NCBI RefSeq assembly: GCF_000346755.1
Contig: NZ_ANNV01000152.1
Span: forward strand, 30,695-94,694
Direction: 5' to 3'
DNA length: 64,000 bases
From: Pseudomonas sp. CBZ-4
GTDB taxonomy: Bacteria > Pseudomonadota > Gammaproteobacteria > Pseudomonadales > Pseudomonadaceae
Made by a program: the position numbers and the translations under genes. This document shows positions 43,323 to 51,773 of the stretch, one piece after another. A model generated the notes under the pieces. The model was not told the origin of the DNA. It made no database searches and saw only the letters and a program-made list of their open reading frames with translations. Within the stretch, counting starts at the first letter, position 1, and the number at the start of each line of letters is the position of its first letter.

Positions 43323-44432
43323 TCAGCCGCGCAGCCAGGGAAGGTCCTGACGCTGGTAGCGGTGGGCGCGAAAAATCGCGTTGTTTTCGCCCGGCAAGTA
43401 GCGGCGGGAGGACTCGTCGGGGTAGGTGGCGAAGTGCGGGTTGACGTATTCCCACACCACTTCACCGGCCGGGGTGACTTCGAACAAACGCCCGAAGTTG
43501 GCCTCGGTCACCAGGGTGTTGCCGTTGTGCAGGCGCTGGGCGCCGCCCATGAACGGCGTGAAGAACGCGTAGCCCGGGGTATCGGCGTATTGCCAGGTGA
43601 TGCGCTGTTGCTGCGGGTCGATTTCGAGGATGCGCGAGTGCGGCATGCTGATGTGCGGGCGGGAAATACCGTTGTCGAACACCAGGATGTTGCCGTTTTC
43701 CAGCTCGCTCGGGCAGTGTTGCTGCGCCACCAGGTCGTGACCGAGACGCCATAGCACCTCACCGCTGCCACGTTGCACGGCAATCACCGACGACACGCTG
43801 CGCAGGCTCAGGATGACCTTGCCGTCACGGCCCGGTGAGACCGCATTGGTCATCGGCCAGTGGTAGCGCTCGAACGTCGCGTGCAGGGGGTAATCCTCGG
43901 GACGCAGGTGTTCCCAGCTGCGCCACTCCCACACCACCTGGCCCTGGCGGTCGACTTCCTTGACCACATCGGCATAGATCACCCCTCCCGCCGCCTCGCT
44001 GCCGGGAATGCCGCCGACCACGCGGGTGGCCAGTTCCGCACTGAGGGGCGCGACGGTGGTGTACAGCAGGTTGCCGTTGTCCAGCCATTGCGCATCGTGG
44101 TGGTGCAGCAGGTCGATGTGCTGCCACACCACTTCGCCTTCCGGAGTGACTTCACTGAACGCACCGCCGTGCCACACCGACCAGCCGGGGAACAGCTCCG
44201 GGGAGTCCGGGTGGTTACCGTTGTAGCCGAGGTTGCCGTTGGCCAGGATCACCGCGTCGCGGCCCGGGCGTTGGGGCAGCTTCCAGCGGTGGACGACTTC
44301 GCCGTCGAGGTCGATCAGGAACACGTTGCCGTCCGCCGTTTGCGGCGCGAACAAGGTGTAGCCGCCGGCGCTGCGGGCGTGGTCGACGGCGATCAGGCCG
44401 GTCTTCTGGCGCTTGAGGGTGGTGCTGTGCAT
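43323..44432 (-). CDS. Arylsulfotransferase (ASST)-family protein
   Basis: This 369-residue beta-propeller-type protein is of the arylsulfotransferase family. Repeating blades are visible (YTLFAPQTADGNVFLIDLDGEVVHRW, SEVTPEGEVVWQHIDLLHHHDAQWLDNGNLLYT and others). Histidines such as those in LLHHHDAQW and the ERYHWPMTNA stretch could match the active site. No signal peptide precedes it, unlike the periplasmic AssT of enterobacteria. GGAGAAAAGCC lies before the ATG at 44432. It lies between a sulfonate-binding protein gene and a TonB receptor gene. It may move or hydrolyse sulfate ester groups, or may be a non-enzymatic propeller. Confidence 0.82.
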   Translation of the reverse strand: MHSTTLKRQKTGLIAVDHARSAGGYTLFAPQTADGNVFLIDLDGEVVHRWKLPQRPGRDAVILANGNLGYNGNHPDSPELFPGWSVWHGGAFSEVTPEGEVVWQHIDLLHHHDAQWLDNGNLLYTTVAPLSAELATRVVGGIPGSEAAGGVIYADVVKEVDRQGQVVWEWRSWEHLRPEDYPLHATFERYHWPMTNAVSPGRDGKVILSLRSVSSVIAVQRGSGEVLWRLGHDLVAQQHCPSELENGNILVFDNGISRPHISMPHSRILEIDPQQQRITWQYADTPGYAFFTPFMGGAQRLHNGNTLVTEANFGRLFEVTPAGEVVWEYVNPHFATYPDESSRRYLPGENNAIFRAHRYQRQDLPWLRG

Positions 44433-44493
44433 GGCTTTTCTCCGGGTGCAGGAAGCCCTGCCGGCGGCACACCGGCAAGGTCAGAAACAGGGA

Positions 44494-45465
44494 TCAGTTG
44501 GGTGGCAGTACGGCGTTGAAGCGCGTGTCGAACATCTGCCCGACGTCCAGCGGGCGCGGGATCACCCGTTCGGCGGCGAACAGGTCGGCCAGGCGCTGCT
44601 GCAAGGCAATCACCGATGGATCAATCGGCACATAACGCAGGTGCTGGTGGGCGAGCATGTCTTGGACCAAGGCGAGCGGCAATCGCGTGGTCTGCGCGAA
44701 GACTTCGGCCCACGCATCCGGGTTCGCCGTGGCCCAGGCCTGCGCGCGGGCGAGCCTGGCGAGCAAATCGCCGGCCTCGGCGGCGCGCTGTGGATCGTCC
44801 AACGCCTTGAGGCTCGCCAGGGTGAAGTTCTGCCCGGTTTCCGGCCAGGCGCCGCCGTCCACCAATACGCGAGCGCCACGGGAAGTGGCCTGACCGACAA
44901 AGGGATACCACACCGACCAGGCCTCCAGCCGGCCGCTGGCAAACGCGGTTTGCGCGTCGAGCGGGCTGACGTAGGCAATGTTTACATCCCGCGTCGTCAA
45001 CCCGGCCTCATGCAGCGCCGCCAGCAGCAGGTAGTGGCCGCTGGTGCCTTTGGCCACGGCGACGCGCTGGCCCTTGAGGTCGGCGACACGCTGCACGCTG
45101 GAACCTTGCGGCAGCAACAGCGCATTGTTGTTCTGCGCCCCGCTCGCCACGCCAATGATGCGCACATCAAAACCACCGGCCTGGGCAAACACCGGCGGCG
45201 CATTGCCGACCACGCCGATATCGATGGCACCGGCGCTCAGCGCCTCCAGCAGCGTGGTGCCGGCGTTGAACGGGTGCCACACCAGCGCGTCCGGCAGGTC
45301 CTGGTCTTCACCGGACGCGTGCAGCATGGCCTGGATCAGGCCGCTCTGGTCTCCGACCTTCAGCGCCGCCGACACCGGTTGCACCATCAACAGCGCCGCC
45401 AGGCACGCCAACCCGGCCAGGCGGCGCAGTACGGGATGCTTGGCAGCGTCAGGTTTTAGCGTCAT
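44494..45465 (-). CDS. ABC-type substrate-binding protein, sulfonate/nitrate-like
   Basis: This 323-residue exported protein has an N-terminal signal sequence (RLAGLACLAALLMVQPVSAA) and an SsuA-like fold. Visible stretches are LSAGAIDIGVVGNAPPVFAQAGG, LLLPQGSSVQRVADLKGQRVAVAKG and WSVWYPFVGQATSRGARVL. GAGGG lies 8 bases before the ATG. It is a paralogue of the protein at 32847-33803. It starts a three-gene minus-strand unit with the ASST-like and TonB receptor genes. No ABC permease or ATPase accompanies it. It is divergent from the GlxA-type regulator, with starts 32-47 bases apart. Confidence 0.85.
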   Translation of the reverse strand: MTLKPDAAKHPVLRRLAGLACLAALLMVQPVSAALKVGDQSGLIQAMLHASGEDQDLPDALVWHPFNAGTTLLEALSAGAIDIGVVGNAPPVFAQAGGFDVRIIGVASGAQNNNALLLPQGSSVQRVADLKGQRVAVAKGTSGHYLLLAALHEAGLTTRDVNIAYVSPLDAQTAFASGRLEAWSVWYPFVGQATSRGARVLVDGGAWPETGQNFTLASLKALDDPQRAAEAGDLLARLARAQAWATANPDAWAEVFAQTTRLPLALVQDMLAHQHLRYVPIDPSVIALQQRLADLFAAERVIPRPLDVGQMFDTRFNAVLPPN

Positions 45466-45497
45466 TGTCGTGCCCTCATTTTTGCGTTGAACCCAGT

Positions 45498-46598
45498 ATG
45501 TCGAGGCTCGCCGTGACGCTCCATGCCAAACACCCCTCCTTTACTGCCACACCGGACAACGGCGTGCGCACGGTCGTCGTGCTGGCGTTCGATGACTTGC
45601 TGCTGCTGAACGCGGCCGGGCCGCTGGAGGTGTTTGCGGCAATTCCGCGGCTGTTGGGCGGTGCAGCGCGGTATCGGCTGCTGTTGGCGTCGCCGCTGGG
45701 GGGCACGATTACGTCCGTGTCGGGGATTAGCGCCAACACCTTGTCGCTGGAACAGATCGACGTACAGGCGCCGCTGATCGACACCTTGATTGTCGCGGGC
45801 GGCCCCGGCATGGCTGCGCTGGAGGCCAACGAACACGCGTGCGCCTGGTTGCAGCAACGCGCTGCACAGATCCGCCGCCTGTGCTCGATCGGCACCGGGG
45901 CGTTTGCGTTGGCCGCCGCCGGTTTGCTGGATGGGCGCAAGGTGGTCACCCATTGGAAGTTTGCCGATGAACTGCAGGCGCGCTACCCCAAGGTCATCTG
46001 CCAGACCGACGTGTTGTACCTGCACGACAGCAACTTGTGGACTTGTGGCGGCGCCACCGCAGGCATCGACCTCGCCCTCGGGCTGGTGGAACAGGACCTT
46101 GGCGCCGAGGCCGCGCTTTCATTGGCGCGCTATTTCACGGTGTTCCTGTGGCGCTCGGGCGAACAGCCGCAGCTGAGTGCCTCACTGAATGCGCAGTCCA
46201 CGGCCTTGCGCACCGACCGCGATGTGCGCCTGGCGCGCTTGCATGCCTGGATTGCCGGGAACCTCGACGGTGATCTACGGGTAGAACGCTTGGCCGAGCA
46301 ATTCGGCATGAGCCCCCGGCACTTTGCCCGGGCCTACGTCGCCGCCACGGGCGATACGCCGGCGCAAGCGGTGGAAAGTCTGCGCCTGGAGGCCGCTTGC
46401 CGGGTGCTGGCGACTACCAGCGAGCCGATCAAGCGGATCGCCGAAACGGTCGGCTTTGGTCGTGAAGAACGCATGCGCCGGGCGTTTCAAAAACAACTGG
46501 GCACCAGCCCGCTCGGTTATCGCACGCAGATGAAGGCTGCGCCGGCCAGCCAACCGCCGTTTCCGATGGGCATCGCCTTACACGGCTTGGCGCACTAA
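45498..46598 (+). CDS. GlxA-family transcriptional regulator (DJ-1/PfpI + AraC HTH)
   Basis: This protein of about 366 residues has an N-terminal DJ-1/PfpI-like domain (VVVLAFDDLLLLNAAGPLEVFAA; CSIGTGAFALAAAGLL, where the usual nucleophile-elbow cysteine region lies). The C-terminal AraC-type HTH region follows (DLRVERLAEQFGMSPRHFARAYVAATGDTPAQAV and IAETVGFGREERMRRAFQKQLGTSPLGYR). The start is uncertain: ATG at 45498 lacks a ribosome binding site, while GTG at 45513 follows GAGGCTCGCC. It is divergent from the binding protein/ASST/TonB receptor unit and is the likely regulator of it. The inducing compound is unknown. Confidence 0.88.
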   Translation: MSRLAVTLHAKHPSFTATPDNGVRTVVVLAFDDLLLLNAAGPLEVFAAIPRLLGGAARYRLLLASPLGGTITSVSGISANTLSLEQIDVQAPLIDTLIVAGGPGMAALEANEHACAWLQQRAAQIRRLCSIGTGAFALAAAGLLDGRKVVTHWKFADELQARYPKVICQTDVLYLHDSNLWTCGGATAGIDLALGLVEQDLGAEAALSLARYFTVFLWRSGEQPQLSASLNAQSTALRTDRDVRLARLHAWIAGNLDGDLRVERLAEQFGMSPRHFARAYVAATGDTPAQAVESLRLEAACRVLATTSEPIKRIAETVGFGREERMRRAFQKQLGTSPLGYRTQMKAAPASQPPFPMGIALHGLAH

Positions 46599-46626
46599 GC
46601 CCCTCGACTTAAAACTGTCCCAACGA

Positions 46627-46669
46627 AAAAATCCGCCGCAGAGTCTGCGGCGGCAACCAAAGGATTTTT
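46627..46669. terminator. Rho-independent-type terminator hairpin after the GlxA-family gene
   Basis: CCGCCGCAGA (46633-46642) pairs with TCTGCGGCGG (46644-46653). Outer arms AAAAATCC (46627-46634) and GGATTTTT (46662-46669) can extend the pairing and provide U-tracts in both directions. It lies 29 bases past the regulator stop. Confidence 0.5.
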
Positions 46670-46929
46670 GTCGAAGCAGAGCGGCTAAGACAGGTCCCAC
46701 GCTACACCCCGCGCCGCTTGAATAATGTGAAGTTTAATTAATCGAGTTTCATCCTTTGCCTGGCTGTAGCCCCCGCAAACTGGGCTTAGAATCAACTTCG
46801 GCAACCACGCCGAACACAATAAAAATCCGTAACGCCCACCTTGTAAAACTCTGCCGACCATACGTTTTGCACCATTTAAAAAGTGCAGGGTTTCTGCGCG
46901 CGCGTTCATTACCCGGGGAAGTGAATACC
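46670..46929. promoter_or_regulatory. Upstream region of the OprD-family porin gene
   Basis: This is non-coding leader and promoter sequence before the porin. It contains an AT-rich stretch (GAAGTTTAATTAATCGAGTT at 46729-46748) and ends with GGGGAAGTGAATACC, the ribosome binding site. The upstream open frame from 46756 is judged to be leader, because the signal peptide begins only at 46930. I see no named operator. Confidence 0.4.
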
Positions 46930-48252
46930 ATGATTAAACAGTCGAGCCTGTTAGCGCTGGCGGTGTGTGCCGGTATCAGTCAGATGGCCTTTGCCGAGTC
47001 CGTGACGGACCAGGCGGATTCCAAGGGGTTTATCGAAGGCAGGAGCATTACCGGGCTGTTGCGCAACTACTACATGGACCGCGACCGCCAAAGCGGCAAG
47101 GCCGATAATCGCGACTGGACCCAGGGCGCCATGCTCAACTACGCCTCGGGCTTTACCCAGGGCACCCTTGGCTTTGGTGTCGATGCCTACGCCTACGGCG
47201 GATTGAAGCTGGACGCCACCCACGCGGACGCCGGCACCGGCAACCTGCCCACCGATCGCCATGGCGACCCGGAAAATGCCTACGGCTCCGTGGGCGCCGC
47301 AGTGAAGATCAAGATCTCCAAGACCGAACTGAAATTCGGTGACATGCAACCCACCGCCCCCGTCTTCGCCACCGGCGGCACGCGCCTGCTCCCGCAGACC
47401 GCCACCGGGTTCGACCTGACCAGCAGCGAAATCGCCGGCCTCGACCTCGAAGCCGGGCACTTCACCAGCACCAACAGCGGCATGACCAGCAACCATGACC
47501 ACGATATCTACGCGACCTACGCCAACATCCCCACCAACAGCGCGAGTTTTGTCGGCGGCAAGTACACCTTTACCCCGAACCTGAGCGCCACCTTGTATGC
47601 GGGCGAGCTGGAAGATATCTGGCGCCAGTACTACAGCAACCTCAACTACGTGATCCCGTTGCCCCATGACCAATCACTGGCCCTGGACGGCAACCTGTAC
47701 CGTACCCTCGACACCGGCAGCGCCAAGGCCGGGGCGATCAACAACACCACCTACTCGCTGGCGGCGGCCTATTCGTTCTTGCAGGCCCACACGCTGACGC
47801 TGTCGTTCCAGAAGGTGCATGGCGACACGCCGTTTGACTACATCGGCACCGGCAACAACGGCGCCGGCGAAGGCGGCGACTCGGTGTTCCTCGCCAACTC
47901 GGTGCAATGGGGTGACTTCAACGGCCCCGGCGAGCAGTCCTGGGGCATTCGTTATGACCTGAACATGGCCAGTTACGGCGTCCCGGGCCTGAGCTTCATG
48001 GGCCGCTATATCAACGGTTCGGACATCGATGGCACACACACGCCGGAGCACAGCGCCTACGTCAACGACTACGGCTCGGATGGCGCCCATCACGAGACCG
48101 ACGTGGAAGCCAAATACGTGATCCAGAGTGGCCCGGCGAAAAACCTGTCGCTGCGGGTGCGCGATGCCATCGTCTCGTCGAATGCCGACCAGGGCGATGG
48201 CAAGTTGAACGAGCTGCGGCTGATCGTCGATTACCCGTTTACCTTGCTGTAG
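46930..48252 (+). CDS. OprD-family outer-membrane porin
   Basis: This 440-residue porin has a clear signal peptide (KQSSLLALAVCAGISQMAFA). The mature start QADSKGFIEGRSITGLLRNYYMDRDRQ is a hallmark of the Pseudomonas OprD/Occ family. Conserved stretches are AMLNYASGFTQGTLGFGVDAYAYGGLKLD and SKTELKFGDMQPTAPVFATGGTRLLPQT. The barrel strands end with LRLIVDYPFTLL. I chose the ATG at 46930 from the GGGGAAG ribosome binding site and the signal peptide. It lets small carboxylates, amino acids or peptides into the periplasm. Specificity is not known. Confidence 0.95.
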   Translation: MIKQSSLLALAVCAGISQMAFAESVTDQADSKGFIEGRSITGLLRNYYMDRDRQSGKADNRDWTQGAMLNYASGFTQGTLGFGVDAYAYGGLKLDATHADAGTGNLPTDRHGDPENAYGSVGAAVKIKISKTELKFGDMQPTAPVFATGGTRLLPQTATGFDLTSSEIAGLDLEAGHFTSTNSGMTSNHDHDIYATYANIPTNSASFVGGKYTFTPNLSATLYAGELEDIWRQYYSNLNYVIPLPHDQSLALDGNLYRTLDTGSAKAGAINNTTYSLAAAYSFLQAHTLTLSFQKVHGDTPFDYIGTGNNGAGEGGDSVFLANSVQWGDFNGPGEQSWGIRYDLNMASYGVPGLSFMGRYINGSDIDGTHTPEHSAYVNDYGSDGAHHETDVEAKYVIQSGPAKNLSLRVRDAIVSSNADQGDGKLNELRLIVDYPFTLL

Positions 48253-48317
48253 TTTGCCCCTGCTGTAGTTTTCAAGGACCATGGCGCCTTTCTTACACCT
48301 GCCAATGAGAGGCGCCC

Positions 48318-48797
48318 ATGGCCAACCACGACCTGTCCTACACCCCCGACCCGGATGCCGACTCGATTTCTTCCGACGTGATCGGCTTCAACGGCATCCT
48401 CGTCTCCACCCAGATCCCGACCCGCGCCGATGGCAGCCTGGAACTGGGCGACATCACCGCGCAAAGCGAATGCACCCTGCAAGCGCTGAAAGTCGCCCTG
48501 GAAAAAGCCGGCAGCTCGATGGACCGGGTGATGCACCTGACCATCTACCTGACGGACATGGCCGATCGGGCGGCGTTCAACGAAGTCTACAAGCGCTTCT
48601 TCGCCAAGCCATGGCCGGTGCGGGCGGCAGTGGGCGTGGCGTCCCTGGCCGTAGACGGCATGCGCGTCGAAGTCACCGCCATGGCCGCAAAAGCCCGCTC
48701 CCACAGGGAATGTCATTGGCTCCAGCGCCCTGTGGTAGGTGCCCCCCCAGCGTTTCACAGCTACAATGCGCGCCTCAACCGTGACAAGCCTGACTAA
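48318..48797 (+). CDS. RidA-family protein with unusual C-terminal tail
   Basis: This is a RidA/YjgF-type protein. The core, residues about 1-124, has FNGILVSTQIPTRADGSLELGDITAQ, VMHLTIYLTDMADRAAFNEVYKRFF and RAAVGVASLAVDGMRVEVTAMA. That region includes the arginine (PVRAAV) used by imine deaminases. Family members usually end here at about 120-130 residues. This one runs on for some 33 more residues, Arg- and Pro-rich, over a short inverted repeat (CCACAGGG/CCCTGTGG, 48701-48735) that resembles a decayed REP element. It ends 7 bases before rlhA begins. Confidence 0.85.
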   Translation: MANHDLSYTPDPDADSISSDVIGFNGILVSTQIPTRADGSLELGDITAQSECTLQALKVALEKAGSSMDRVMHLTIYLTDMADRAAFNEVYKRFFAKPWPVRAAVGVASLAVDGMRVEVTAMAAKARSHRECHWLQRPVVGAPPAFHSYNARLNRDKPD

Positions 48798-48804
48798 AAA
48801 AACT

Positions 48805-50784
48805 ATGTCCTTGCCCAAGCATCACCTTGAATTGCTCAGCCCTGCCCGCGATGTCGCCATCGCGCGCGAGGCGATCCTGCATGGCGCCGACGCCATCTAC
48901 ATCGGCGGCCCGAGCTTCGGCGCCCGCCACAATGCGTGCAACGACGTGAGCGACATCGCCTCGCTGGTGGAATTCGCCCGCCGTTACCACGCCCGCGTGT
49001 TCACCACGATCAACACGATTTTGCATGACAACGAACTGGAACCCGCGCGCAAGCTGATTCATCAGCTCTACGACGCCGGCGTCGATGCGTTGATCGTGCA
49101 AGACCTGGGCGTGATGGAGCTGGATATCCCGCCCATCGAACTGCACGCCAGCACCCAGACCGACATCCGCACCCTGGGCCGCGCGAAGTTTCTCGACCAG
49201 GCCGGCTTCTCCCAGCTGGTATTGGCCCGTGAGCTGAACCTGCAAGAGATCCGCGCCATCGCCGACGAAACCGATGCCGCCATCGAGTTCTTTATCCACG
49301 GCGCCTTGTGCGTGGCGTTCTCCGGGCAGTGCAATATCTCCCACGCGCAGAACGGCCGCAGCGCCAACCGTGGCGATTGCTCCCAGGCCTGCCGCCTGCC
49401 ATACACCTTGAAAGATGACCAGGGCCGCGTCGTGGCCTTTGAAAAGCACCTGCTGTCGATGAAAGACAACAACCAGAGCGCCAACATTCGCGCCCTGGTC
49501 GAGGCCGGCGTGCGTTCGTTCAAGATCGAAGGCCGCTACAAGGACATGGGCTACGTGAAGAACATCACGTCCTACTACCGCCAGCGCCTCGATGACGTGC
49601 TGGAAGACCGCCCGGACCTGGCCCGCGCCTCCAGCGGGCGCACCGTGCACTTCTTCCTGCCCGACCCGGAAAAAACCTTCCACCGGGGCAGCACCGACTA
49701 TTTCGTCACCGACCGCAAGGTCGATATCGGTGCCTTCGACACCCCGACCTTCACCGGCCTGCCGGTGGGTGTGGTGGAAAAAGCCGGGAAACGCGACTTG
49801 CAGGTGGTCACCCATGAGCCGCTGTCCAACGGCGATGGCCTCAATGTGCTGGTCAAACGCGAAGTCGTAGGTTTCCGCGCCAACATCGCCGAGCCCAAGG
49901 GCGAGTTCGAGGAAGACGGCGAGAAGCGCTACCGCTACCGCGTCGAGCCGAACGAAATGCCGGCCGGCCTGCACCAGCTGCGCCCGAACCACCCGCTGAA
50001 CCGCAACCTGGACCACAACTGGCAACAGGCGCTGCTCAAGACCTCATCCGAACGCCGTATCGGCCTGACCTGGGCCGCGCGCCTGCGGGAAGAACAGCTG
50101 GAAGTCACCGCCACCAGCGAAGAAGGCATCAGCGCCAGCGTCACCCTGCCCGGCCCGTTCGGCGTGGCCAACAAACCGGAACAGGCGCTCGACACCCTGC
50201 GCGACCTGCTCGGCCAACTGGGCACCACCGAATACCACGCCACCGACATCCAGCTGGATGCGCCGCAGGCGTTCTTCATCCCCAACTCGCAGCTCAAGGC
50301 CTTGCGCCGCGAAGTGATCGAAGCGCTGACCGCCGCCCGTGTGGCCGCGCACCCGCGTGGTGGGCGCAAAGCCGAAACCACGCCGCCGCCGGTGTACCCG
50401 GAAGCGCACCTGTCGTTCCTGGCCAACGTCTACAACCAGAAGGCCCGCGACTTCTACTACCGTCACGGCGTGAAGCTGATCGACGCCGCCTTCGAAGCCC
50501 ACGAAGAAACCGGCGAAGTGCCGGTGATGATCACCAAGCACTGCCTGCGCTTCTCGTTCAACCTGTGCCCGAAACAGGCCAAGGGTGTCACGGGGGTGAA
50601 GACCAAGGTCGCGCCGATGCAGTTGATCCATGGCGATGAAGTGCTGACCCTGAAGTTCGACTGCAAACCCTGCGAGATGCACGTGGTGGGCAAGATCAAG
50701 GGGCATATCCTCGGCCTGCCGCAACCGGGCAGCGCCGTGGAGCACTTCAACCCGGAAAACATCATTTTCCAGGGTACGCACTAG
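48805..50784 (+). CDS. rlhA: 23S rRNA C2501 hydroxylase, U32 peptidase-like (RlhA/YdcP)
   Basis: This 659-residue protein follows the length and sequence of E. coli RlhA (YdcP) closely. It begins HHLELLSPARDVAIAREAIL, then has AIYIGGPSFGARHNACND, the cysteine cluster region SGQCNISHAQNGRSANRGDC, and the DUF3656 region. It ends with the KHCLRFSFNLCPKQAKG and FDCKPCEMHVVGKIKGHIL motifs. RlhA acts in rRNA cytidine hydroxylation with prephenate as a co-substrate, and the cysteines are expected to hold an iron-sulfur cluster. I chose the ATG at 48805 (MSLPKHH) by match to the family start. Its 3' end overlaps the convergent exporter gene by 23 bases. Confidence 0.92.
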   Translation: MSLPKHHLELLSPARDVAIAREAILHGADAIYIGGPSFGARHNACNDVSDIASLVEFARRYHARVFTTINTILHDNELEPARKLIHQLYDAGVDALIVQDLGVMELDIPPIELHASTQTDIRTLGRAKFLDQAGFSQLVLARELNLQEIRAIADETDAAIEFFIHGALCVAFSGQCNISHAQNGRSANRGDCSQACRLPYTLKDDQGRVVAFEKHLLSMKDNNQSANIRALVEAGVRSFKIEGRYKDMGYVKNITSYYRQRLDDVLEDRPDLARASSGRTVHFFLPDPEKTFHRGSTDYFVTDRKVDIGAFDTPTFTGLPVGVVEKAGKRDLQVVTHEPLSNGDGLNVLVKREVVGFRANIAEPKGEFEEDGEKRYRYRVEPNEMPAGLHQLRPNHPLNRNLDHNWQQALLKTSSERRIGLTWAARLREEQLEVTATSEEGISASVTLPGPFGVANKPEQALDTLRDLLGQLGTTEYHATDIQLDAPQAFFIPNSQLKALRREVIEALTAARVAAHPRGGRKAETTPPPVYPEAHLSFLANVYNQKARDFYYRHGVKLIDAAFEAHEETGEVPVMITKHCLRFSFNLCPKQAKGVTGVKTKVAPMQLIHGDEVLTLKFDCKPCEMHVVGKIKGHILGLPQPGSAVEHFNPENIIFQGTH

Positions 50785-51664
50785 CCCTCCGGGAGCGGGG
50801 CCACCACCAGCCCCGCTGCAACCCCGCCGCCGCCAGCAGAATCGCCACCACCCCCAGCCACTGTTGCCAGCCCAGGCGATGCCCGAAGGCGATCCAATCG
50901 ACGAAGATCGCCGCAATCGGGTAGATAAATGACAAGGCGCCGGTCAATGCGGTCGGCAGTTTCTGGATCGCGCCGTACAGCAACACATACATCACCCCGG
51001 TGTGCACCACGCCCAGGGTCACCAGCGCCGCCCAGGCAGTGGGCGCCACGGGCACGCTGCCCCATGGCACCAGAGGCGCCAGCAACACCGCACCCGTCGC
51101 TACCTGGATCAGCGCCATCAGGTGGGGCGGCACGGCCTTCAAGCGCTTGATGATCAGTGCGGCAATCGCATACAGAAACGCCGCGCCCGACGCCAACGCG
51201 ATCCCCGCCAGGTAATCCCCACCGCTCTGCTGCGAGCCATGGGCGGTGACAATCGCCAGCATCCCGATAAACGCCACGCTCAACCAGGTGATTTTTTGCA
51301 CGGTGATCTTCTCGCCGAGAAACACCGCCGCCAGCATCACCAACATGAACGGCTGCACGTTGTACACCGCCGTGCTGATGGCGATGGACGCGTGGGAATA
51401 GGATTCGAACAGCAGCAACCAGTTGCCGACAATCGCCACGCCACTGAGCATTGCCAACCCGAGCTTGGCCCAGTTCAGCAGGTCCAGGCGCAGGTAACCC
51501 AGCAAGGCGCACACCAGCAACAGGCTCAGCCCGCCGATCACGCAGCGCCAGAACACCACTTCGATTACCGACACGCCTGACACCAGCACAAACCAGCCGA
51601 TGGTCCCCGAAATCAGCATGGCGGCGACCATTTCCCACGAACCACGACGGATGGATGTATCCAC
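50762..51664 (-). CDS. EamA-family (DMT) inner-membrane transporter
   Basis: This 300-residue drug/metabolite transporter has ten predicted helices in two EamA repeats (residues about 10-140 and 150-285). FLGEKITVQKITWLSVAFIGML closes the first half and SFIYPIAAIFVDWIAFGHRL lies in the second. The start is GTG at 51664 with GAGGAG 8 bases upstream. It is divergent from an Lrp/AsnC regulator (51774), a common pairing for amino acid exporters. It probably exports an amino acid or related metabolite under control of that regulator. Its end overlaps the rlhA end by 23 bases. Confidence 0.9.
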   Translation of the reverse strand: MDTSIRRGSWEMVAAMLISGTIGWFVLVSGVSVIEVVFWRCVIGGLSLLLVCALLGYLRLDLLNWAKLGLAMLSGVAIVGNWLLLFESYSHASIAISTAVYNVQPFMLVMLAAVFLGEKITVQKITWLSVAFIGMLAIVTAHGSQQSGGDYLAGIALASGAAFLYAIAALIIKRLKAVPPHLMALIQVATGAVLLAPLVPWGSVPVAPTAWAALVTLGVVHTGVMYVLLYGAIQKLPTALTGALSFIYPIAAIFVDWIAFGHRLGWQQWLGVVAILLAAAGLQRGWWWPRSRRASAYPGK

Positions 51665-51773
51665 GATTGTTGCTCCTCAAGTGAGGCTCAATTATGGCAA
51701 TCTGCTGGGCAACGCTTCCAGCGACTGAAAAAGGCCAGAAGGCCGAATCACCTTTTCTTATTAGGCAAATACC

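Noticed and set aside
46756..46929. 58-codon extension of the OprD porin
   Set aside because: The signal peptide starts at 46930 after GGGGAAG; the extension would place it inside the protein.
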